Both the position numbers and the translations under genes were made by a program. The notes under the pieces are model-generated. The model had not been told where the DNA came from. It made no database searches and saw only the letters and a program-made list of their open reading frames with translations. Positions 7,350 through 12,023 of a stretch of DNA of 12,023 nt are shown piece by piece. Position 1 is the stretch's first letter. Each line of letters opens with the position of its first letter. Origin of the DNA: CAZRDB01 sp964598695 (GTDB taxonomy: Bacteria > Armatimonadota > Zipacnadia > UBA1398); the NCBI GenBank assembly GCA_964598695.1, contig CAZRDB010000156.1, positions 1-12,023 of the forward strand, given 5' to 3'.

Positions 7350-7514
7350 GGGTGCATCAGGCCCCTTCCGTCGTGCTCGGTTCGGCATCCCCGCTGCCGC
7401 GACCTCGCCGAGGAGACCGGCGCGATCGGCGGAGGGTTTCCGCCGCCGGCCACGGAAGCCAAGACGCCGTGCGCGGCGCGGCCGCGCTCGATACGCGATC
7501 CCGAGGAGGACCCC
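7350..7514. promoter_or_regulatory. Divergent intergenic region between sialidase and fucosidase
   Basis: These 165 bases separate two divergent start codons and should hold both promoters. I cannot find convincing -35/-10 pairs. The clearest structure is an inverted repeat, CGGCGGA (7427-7433) and TCCGCCG (7439-7445) around a 5-base spacer, which could be an operator or chance in GC-rich DNA. If the sialidase starts at 7388, the region shrinks to 126 bases. Confidence 0.35.
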
Positions 7515-8756
7515 ATGGCACCCGCCGATACCGCTTGGTTCGTGCACGACCGTTTCGGGCTGTTCATCCACTGGGGGCTGTACGCGTTGCCGGCCCGCCA
7601 CGAGTGGGTCAAGCACAACGAGCAGATCCCGGACGAGGTCTACGACCGCTACTTCCGGCACTTCGACCCCGACCTGTACGACCCGCGCATCTGGGCGAAG
7701 GCCGCGGCCGGGGCCGGCATGCGCTACTTCGTGATCACGACGAAGCACCATGAGGGCTTCTGTCTGTGGGACAGCAAGCTCACCGACTACAAGGCGCCGT
7801 GCACGCCCTGCGGCAAGGACCTGATCGCGCCGATGGTCGAGGCCTTCCGGGCGGAGGGGATGCGCGTCGGCTTCTACCACTCGCTGATCGACTGGCACCA
7901 TCCGCACTTCGTGATCGACGGCCTCCACTCGATGCGCAACCACCCCGACCGCGCGAAGCTCAACGAGGGCCGCGACCAGGGCAAGTATGCGGAGTACCTC
8001 CACGGCCAGGTCCGCGAGCTGCTGACCGGCTACGGCAAGGTCGACATCATCTGGTACGACTTCAGCTACGGCGAGAAGGGGCGCGACGCCTGGAACAGCG
8101 AGGCGCTGATCGGGCTGACGCGCGAACTGGCGCCGGGCATCATCGTCAACGATCGCCTCGATCTGAGCGAGGTCGAAGGCGGCTGGGACATCAAGACGCC
8201 GGAGCAGGTCCAGCCGCGTGAGGGCGTCACCGTCAACGGCAAGCCGGTTGTCTGGGAGGCCTGCCAGACCTTCAGTGGCTCGTGGGGCTACCACCGCGAC
8301 GAGGCCTCATGGAAGAGCGTGGATCTGCTCGTGCGGATGCTGATCGACACCGTGAGCAAGGACGGCAACGTGCTCCTGAACGTTGGTCCCACGGGCCGCG
8401 GCGAGTTCGATCAGCGCGCGCTCGACCGGCTCGCCGGCCTCGGGGAGTGGATGCGCCGCCACGACCGTTCGATCTACGGCTGCGGCCCCGCGCCCAAGGG
8501 CCTTCCGACGCCGCAGGACTGCCGTCTCACCTACAACGCAGCGACCAACCGCGCCTACGTTCACGTGCTGGCCTGGCCGTTCGAGACGCTCCACCTCGAC
8601 GGCTTCGCCGGGCGCGTCGCCTACGCGCAACTGCTGAACGACGCCTCCGAGGTGCGCTGGTCGGAGGAGGAGGGCGATCGCAAGACCCTCACGCTCCGGC
8701 TGCCGATCCGCAAGCCGGAGGTCGCCGTGCCGGTCGTCGAGCTGTTCCTCAAGTAG
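7515..8756 (+). CDS. Alpha-L-fucosidase (GH29), no signal peptide
   Basis: The 413-residue protein is a retaining alpha-L-fucosidase with a TIM-barrel catalytic domain. Family motifs run in order: FGLFIHWG (14-21), the YFVITTKHHEGFCLWDS block (71-87), GFYHSLIDWH (119-128), DIIWYDFSYG with probable nucleophile D182, IIVNDR (209-214), VVWEACQTFSGSWGY (245-259), and GNVLLNVGPTGRG (284-296). A small beta-rich region follows (about 325-413) with the C-terminal-domain pattern of the family. The acid/base glutamate is not fixed by sequence alone; E230 or E248 are candidates. The start is supported by GAGGAGGA 4 bases upstream and by the family motif beginning right after it. No signal peptide is visible in the frame or just upstream, so the enzyme is probably cytoplasmic and acts on imported oligosaccharides. 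It is followed by the DUF1680 gene on the same strand after 73 bases. Confidence 0.95.
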   Translation: MAPADTAWFVHDRFGLFIHWGLYALPARHEWVKHNEQIPDEVYDRYFRHFDPDLYDPRIWAKAAAGAGMRYFVITTKHHEGFCLWDSKLTDYKAPCTPCGKDLIAPMVEAFRAEGMRVGFYHSLIDWHHPHFVIDGLHSMRNHPDRAKLNEGRDQGKYAEYLHGQVRELLTGYGKVDIIWYDFSYGEKGRDAWNSEALIGLTRELAPGIIVNDRLDLSEVEGGWDIKTPEQVQPREGVTVNGKPVVWEACQTFSGSWGYHRDEASWKSVDLLVRMLIDTVSKDGNVLLNVGPTGRGEFDQRALDRLAGLGEWMRRHDRSIYGCGPAPKGLPTPQDCRLTYNAATNRAYVHVLAWPFETLHLDGFAGRVAYAQLLNDASEVRWSEEEGDRKTLTLRLPIRKPEVAVPVVELFLK

Positions 8757-8768
8757 CCGCGACGAGAC

Positions 8769-8808
8769 GCCGGGTCGGAGTGGGCCGCGCGGCTCACTCC
8801 GATCCGGC
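8769..8808 (+). other. 18-bp intergenic hairpin between fucosidase and DUF1680 gene
   Basis: Positions 8769-8786 pair with 8791-8808 over 18 base pairs, two of them G-U wobbles (8774/8803 and 8783/8794), closed by a GCGC tetraloop. It lies 12 bases after the fucosidase stop and 21 bases before the next start. No T-run follows, so it is not a canonical intrinsic terminator. It could attenuate, protect the 3' end of the upstream message or mark a processing site. Confidence 0.6.
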
Positions 8809-8829
8809 TGTGCGAGGGAGGCACCCGGG

Positions 8830-11628
8830 ATGCGTGTCGCTGGACGTCTCTGCCGCTGGCTGCCCGCACTCTCGGTGGTCCTCCTCCTTCACCCCGCGCT
8901 CGCCGCTCCGGAGGGAGCCTCCGCCATGCTCACCCAGGACCGCGCCGTCGGCGCCGCGTTCCGCTTCGGGGGTCCGATGGGCGATCGGATCGAGGCGAAC
9001 ATCGACAACTGGCTGCTCGTGGCGCCGGACGCCAACCCGGGGTTTGTAGAGTTTTTTCGGCTGCGCGTCCGCCAAACGAACCCCGATTTCGTGCCCTGGG
9101 CCGGGGAGTTCGCCGGCAAGTACCTCGTCTCGCTCGTACAGGCGACCCGGATGACCGGCGACCCGCGGCTTGGGGCGCGGGCGGCGAGCTTCGTCGCGGA
9201 TCTCCTGAGCCGCCAGGACGAGGATGGCTACCTGGGTCCGTTTCCGCGCGAGGAGCGGCTGCTGGGTCACTGGGACCTTTGGGGCCACTACTACATCGTC
9301 CTGGGCTTGCTCGCCTGGTACGAGGACACGGGCGACGAAGCGGCGCTCGCGGGCGCCCGGCGGATCGGCGACTGCGTCTGCGCCACGTTCCTCGGCACGG
9401 GCAAGCGGGTCATCGACGCCGGTTCGCACGAGATGAACATGGCGATGATCCACGGTCTGGGCGCGCTCCACCGCCATACGGGGGAGGCGCGCTACCTGCG
9501 GATGATGCGCGAGATCGAGCAGGACTGGGAGGGCGCGGGCGACTACTTCCGCACCGGCGTGGCGCGCGTCGACTTCCACCGCACGCCCCGACCGCGCTGG
9601 GAGAGCCTCGCCGACCTGCAGGGCCTGCTCGAGCTGTACCGGATCACGGGCGATCCTCGCTACCGCGAGGCGCTGCTCGAGCACTGGAGCAGCATCCGCG
9701 TGCATGACCGGCATCCGAGCGGGGCCTACTCGACCTCGGAGCAGAGCATCGGGAACCCCTACACGCCCGGCGCGATCGAGACCTGCTGCACGATCGCCTG
9801 GGCCGCGCTCACGCTCGACGTCCTCCGCGCAACCGGCTCGCCGCTCGCGGCCGACGAGCTGGAACTGACGACGTGGAACGCGATCCTCGGCGCGCAGCAC
9901 CCGAGCGGGCGCTGGTGGACCTACGACACGCCAATGGACGGCGTGCGACTCGCATCGGCCCACAGCATCGTCTTCCAGGCGCGCCAAGGCACGCCGGAGC
10001 TGAACTGCTGCTCGGTCCATGGCCCGCGGGGGCTGGGGCTGCTGAGCGAGTGGGCGGTCATGTGCCGCGAGGGCGGCCTCGCCGTCAGCTACTACGGCCC
10101 CATGGAGTGCCGTGTGCGGCTCCCGGATGGCGCCGACGTGCTGCTCACGCAGGAGACGGCCTACCCGGCGGAGGGCACGGTGCGCATTCGCCTGGGGCTC
10201 CGCGGCCCGAGCGCGTTCCCGCTCTGGTTGAGGATCCCCGGCTGGTCGGCGCACACCGAGGCGCGGGTGAACGAGGAGAAGCAGGAGATCGAAGCCGCGG
10301 CCGGGACCTCCCTGCGGCTCGAGCGCGAGTGGCGTGATGGGGACACGATCACCCTTCGGTTCGATCTCACGCCGCGCTACTGGGCCGGGGAGCTGGCTCG
10401 CAGCGGGCTCGCGGCGGTCTACGTGGGGCCGATCCTGCTCGCGTACGACCAGCGGTGCAATCCCGACGACGCATTCTCGCCTCTCGACCCGGGCGCACTT
10501 CCCAGCCTCGATGTCGGCCGAATCGCGCTTCAGCCGGTCGAGGGAGAGGCGGGCCGCTTCCCGACCCTCGTGGAGTACGAGGCGCGCGGCGGAGACGGCC
10601 GCACCATGCGGCTCTGCGACTACGCCACGGCCGGCGCGCTCGGGACCGCCTATCGGGCGTGGCTCCCCGTCACGAACGCGCTGCCCGCGTGGCTCGCGCC
10701 GGTGCATCCGACGCGCGACGCCGCGGTGGGGCCGGGTCCGCTGCGCTTCGAGTGGACCGGGGCAGACGATGCGCGGCTCGCGCGCACCTACGAACTCGAG
10801 GTGGCGGCCGATGCCGCCTTCGAGCGCGTGGTTCACCAAGAGGTGGGCCTCACACGGCCGCGGCTCGTGCTGGCGGAAGGGCTCCCCGAGGGCGCCTACT
10901 ACTGGCGGGTGCGCGCACGCAACGTGCATGGCGTGACCGAGCAGGACGAGGCGCCGGCGACGTTCCGCGTCGACCCGAGCCTGCCGGCCGGGGCGATGCC
11001 GCCCGCGATGCCGGCCGACGGGGTTCTCCTCCGGGCGGCGCTCGATGGGGGGAGCGAGCCGACGGTGGGACGGCTCGTGAGCGCGCGAGACGTCACGCCA
11101 TGCGAGGATCGTGCGGGGCGCCCCGGCGGCGCCCTTGCCCTGAACGGCGCCTCGTCGATGCTGGTGTACGGGCTGCCAGCCATGCCCGAGGAGGACTATA
11201 CGCTCGCGGCCTGGGTGCGGCCGGAGGGGCTCCCGTACGCGAGCGTTCGCCAGATCGCCTCCTGCTGGTGCCGGGTGATGGACGACCCGCTCCGTCTGTG
11301 CATCGAGGGCGAAAGCCTGTTCGGTCGGATCGAGGCCGGCAACGGCTTCAGCACGGGCGGCCACACACTTCGGGCGGGCGAGTGGGTCCACGCTGCGCTC
11401 GTGAAGCAGGGCGCGGAGCTGCGGCTGTACGCGGGCGGCGCGCTGGTCTCGCGCTGTGTGGCGCCCTGGACGCTCGCGAGCGGCGCGACCGAGGTAGGGA
11501 TCGGCGGCAACCCGCGCTACACGGGGGCCAACGAGTTCCTGCGCGGCGCGGTCGATGACGTCCTGTTTCTCTCGACAGCGCTCACCGACGAGGAGATCGC
11601 AGCCCTGGCGGCGGAGCCCGCCTCCTAA
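8830..11628 (+). CDS. Secreted DUF1680 glycoside hydrolase (GH127-like beta-L-arabinofuranosidase) with Fn3-like and LamG modules
   Basis: The product has 932 residues. Residues 1-26 form a clear signal peptide (basic MRVAGRLCR, then a leucine-rich core ending ALAA). The catalytic (alpha/alpha)6 barrel spans about 35-420, with a beta-sandwich to about 620. Residues corresponding to the GH127 active site are visible: E304 (STSEQS) as likely acid/base, E317 and C319 (AIETCC) as zinc ligands, and C393-C394 (LNCCSVHGPRG) supplying the cysteine nucleophile and last ligand. Such enzymes remove beta-L-arabinofuranosyl residues; GH146 shares the fold, and substrates vary. Residues about 622-715 look like an Fn3 domain (YYWRVRARNVHG), and about 728-930 like a LamG/concanavalin-type binding domain (YTLAAWVRPEG, GEWVHAALVKQ, GAVDDVLFLSTALTDEEI). 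GAGGGAGG lies 8 bases before the ATG. It is probably co-transcribed with the fucosidase. The extra C-terminal modules suggest binding to a polymer or cell surface. Confidence 0.92.
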   Translation: MRVAGRLCRWLPALSVVLLLHPALAAPEGASAMLTQDRAVGAAFRFGGPMGDRIEANIDNWLLVAPDANPGFVEFFRLRVRQTNPDFVPWAGEFAGKYLVSLVQATRMTGDPRLGARAASFVADLLSRQDEDGYLGPFPREERLLGHWDLWGHYYIVLGLLAWYEDTGDEAALAGARRIGDCVCATFLGTGKRVIDAGSHEMNMAMIHGLGALHRHTGEARYLRMMREIEQDWEGAGDYFRTGVARVDFHRTPRPRWESLADLQGLLELYRITGDPRYREALLEHWSSIRVHDRHPSGAYSTSEQSIGNPYTPGAIETCCTIAWAALTLDVLRATGSPLAADELELTTWNAILGAQHPSGRWWTYDTPMDGVRLASAHSIVFQARQGTPELNCCSVHGPRGLGLLSEWAVMCREGGLAVSYYGPMECRVRLPDGADVLLTQETAYPAEGTVRIRLGLRGPSAFPLWLRIPGWSAHTEARVNEEKQEIEAAAGTSLRLEREWRDGDTITLRFDLTPRYWAGELARSGLAAVYVGPILLAYDQRCNPDDAFSPLDPGALPSLDVGRIALQPVEGEAGRFPTLVEYEARGGDGRTMRLCDYATAGALGTAYRAWLPVTNALPAWLAPVHPTRDAAVGPGPLRFEWTGADDARLARTYELEVAADAAFERVVHQEVGLTRPRLVLAEGLPEGAYYWRVRARNVHGVTEQDEAPATFRVDPSLPAGAMPPAMPADGVLLRAALDGGSEPTVGRLVSARDVTPCEDRAGRPGGALALNGASSMLVYGLPAMPEEDYTLAAWVRPEGLPYASVRQIASCWCRVMDDPLRLCIEGESLFGRIEAGNGFSTGGHTLRAGEWVHAALVKQGAELRLYAGGALVSRCVAPWTLASGATEVGIGGNPRYTGANEFLRGAVDDVLFLSTALTDEEIAALAAEPAS

Positions 11629-12022
11629 GGCACTTCCCGGAAGTCCCTGCAGGTGCCAGCGGCGAGCAACGGCCTGTCGAGCGCTCGTTCGTCTGGTCTA
11701 CCTGAGCGGTCGTCGTCGGGCCCCCGCGGGTCTTGGCCCCGACGGCAACCGCCTGGGGTGGTGCGGACGGGCGACCCTCCGCAGGTTGTCGCTCTTCGCT
11801 CTTGCGCGGGAACTCGCCGCTCTCGTCGGGCAGTTCCGGGCCGGCCGGCGTGCGGGATCCGTCCTCCCGGGCTCGCTCCCAGCGGGCGCTGGCGCCGCAG
11901 AGCGTTCGGTACAGGTCGGGCCGGCCGACGGTTCGGGCCACCTCGGCGGCGGTGAGGCCGTCGTCGTCGGCGAGCGTGGGGTCGGCGCCGCGCGCCAGGA
12001 GCACACGGATCACCTTCCGCTC
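11582..12022 (-). CDS. Ankyrin-repeat protein, C-terminal part (truncated by window edge)
   Basis: The frame is open to the right edge and 146 residues are visible. The first part contains a recognisable ankyrin repeat (LLARGADPTLADDDGLTAAEVA, positions about 8-29 of the visible piece, followed by RTVGRPDLYRTL). Ankyrin repeats mediate protein-protein contacts, but the target cannot be told from this fragment. The last 90 or so residues are rich in proline, arginine, glycine and glutamate, look disordered, and match no domain I know. The frame continues to a TGA at 11584-11582, inside the end of the convergent DUF1680 gene (47-base overlap). GC-rich DNA keeps frames open by chance, so the tail may be non-conserved. 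A frameshift shortly after the repeat cannot be excluded. Confidence 0.6.
   Translation of the reverse strand, partial: ERKVIRVLLARGADPTLADDDGLTAAEVARTVGRPDLYRTLCGASARWERAREDGSRTPAGPELPDESGEFPRKSEERQPAEGRPSAPPQAVAVGAKTRGGPTTTAQVDQTNERSTGRCSPLAPAGTSGKCLRRRAPPPGLRSPRR
11632..11644. repeat. 13-bp palindrome just after the DUF1680 stop codon
   Basis: ACTTCC and GGAAGT are exact inverted repeats around one central C, 4 bases after the TAA. The hairpin would be tiny and no T-run follows, so a terminator role is doubtful. It also lies inside the tail of the convergent ankyrin gene. Confidence 0.3.
11714..11744 (+). other. Hairpin downstream of DUF1680 gene
   Basis: Positions 11714-11722 can pair with 11735-11744 (nine pairs and one bulged C at 11737) around a 12-base loop, 85 bases after the stop codon. 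It could end or stabilise the plus-strand transcript. No T-run follows and it lies within the convergent ankyrin frame, so this is weak. Confidence 0.25.
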
Positions 12023-12023
12023 G

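Noticed and set aside
7476..7487. 12-bp palindrome GCGCGGCCGCGC upstream of the fucosidase
   Set aside because: It is made only of G and C in GC-rich DNA, so it is likely by chance. It has no spacing relation to a recognisable promoter.
8794..11391. 865-codon open frame on the minus strand opposite the DUF1680 gene
   Set aside because: The protein is arginine/alanine/histidine-rich with no domain. The plus strand has clear active-site motifs, a signal peptide and a Shine-Dalgarno site. Long antisense frames are expected at this GC content.
1..12023. tRNA/rRNA genes, CRISPR arrays, insertion sequences, attachment sites
   Set aside because: I saw no cloverleaf-type sequence, no regularly spaced direct repeats, no transposase or integrase motifs and no terminal inverted repeats of useful length.

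Overview
The window is bacterial DNA of very high GC (around 70% by eye). It carries seven protein-coding genes, two of them cut by the window edges, and no RNA gene, mobile element or CRISPR array that I can see. The mix of the last complex I membrane subunit (NuoN), a giant 2-hydroxyacyl-CoA dehydratase-type activase, a flavodoxin and a set of carbohydrate-active enzymes (sialidase, fucosidase, DUF1680 arabinofuranosidase with a LamG tail) fits a GC-rich, at least partly anaerobic glycan degrader. A Planctomycetota/PVC-like or similar environmental lineage is my inference; no marker gene here settles the taxonomy.

Layout. Positions 1-1226 (+) hold the 3' part of nuoN. Convergent to it, with only 16 bases between stop codons, lies one very long minus-strand gene (1243-5514). 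It fuses two activase (BcrAD/BadFG, ASKHA-type ATPase) domains to a DUF2229 region and to a long region resembling the catalytic D-component of 2-hydroxyacyl-CoA dehydratases. A 213-bp divergent region (5515-5727) contains an AT-rich island with a 15-bp perfect palindrome. The island overlaps a 19-bp sequence that matches my recollection of the DtxR/IdeR iron box at 14 positions. On the other side is a long-chain flavodoxin (5728-6261, +). The pair makes biochemical sense, because activases of this family take single electrons from ferredoxin or flavodoxin and use ATP to push them to very low potential.

The second half is a glycoside hydrolase locus. A GH33-type sialidase (6258-7349, -) ends tail to tail with the flavodoxin, their stop codons overlapping. 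It diverges from a GH29 alpha-L-fucosidase (7515-8756, +), which is followed by a secreted DUF1680 (GH127-like) enzyme with Fn3-like and LamG modules (8830-11628, +). A strong 18-bp hairpin sits in the 73-base gap between these last two genes. Together the enzymes could trim terminal sialic acid, fucose and beta-L-arabinofuranose from complex glycans. The right edge holds the C-terminal part of an ankyrin-repeat protein on the minus strand, whose tail overlaps the end of the DUF1680 gene.

The most interesting region is 1243-6261: a single-chain ATP-driven electron activator/acceptor with an asymmetric tandem ATPase pair, next to its likely electron donor and a possible shared iron-responsive operator. 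No stretch over 300 bases lacks a gene.
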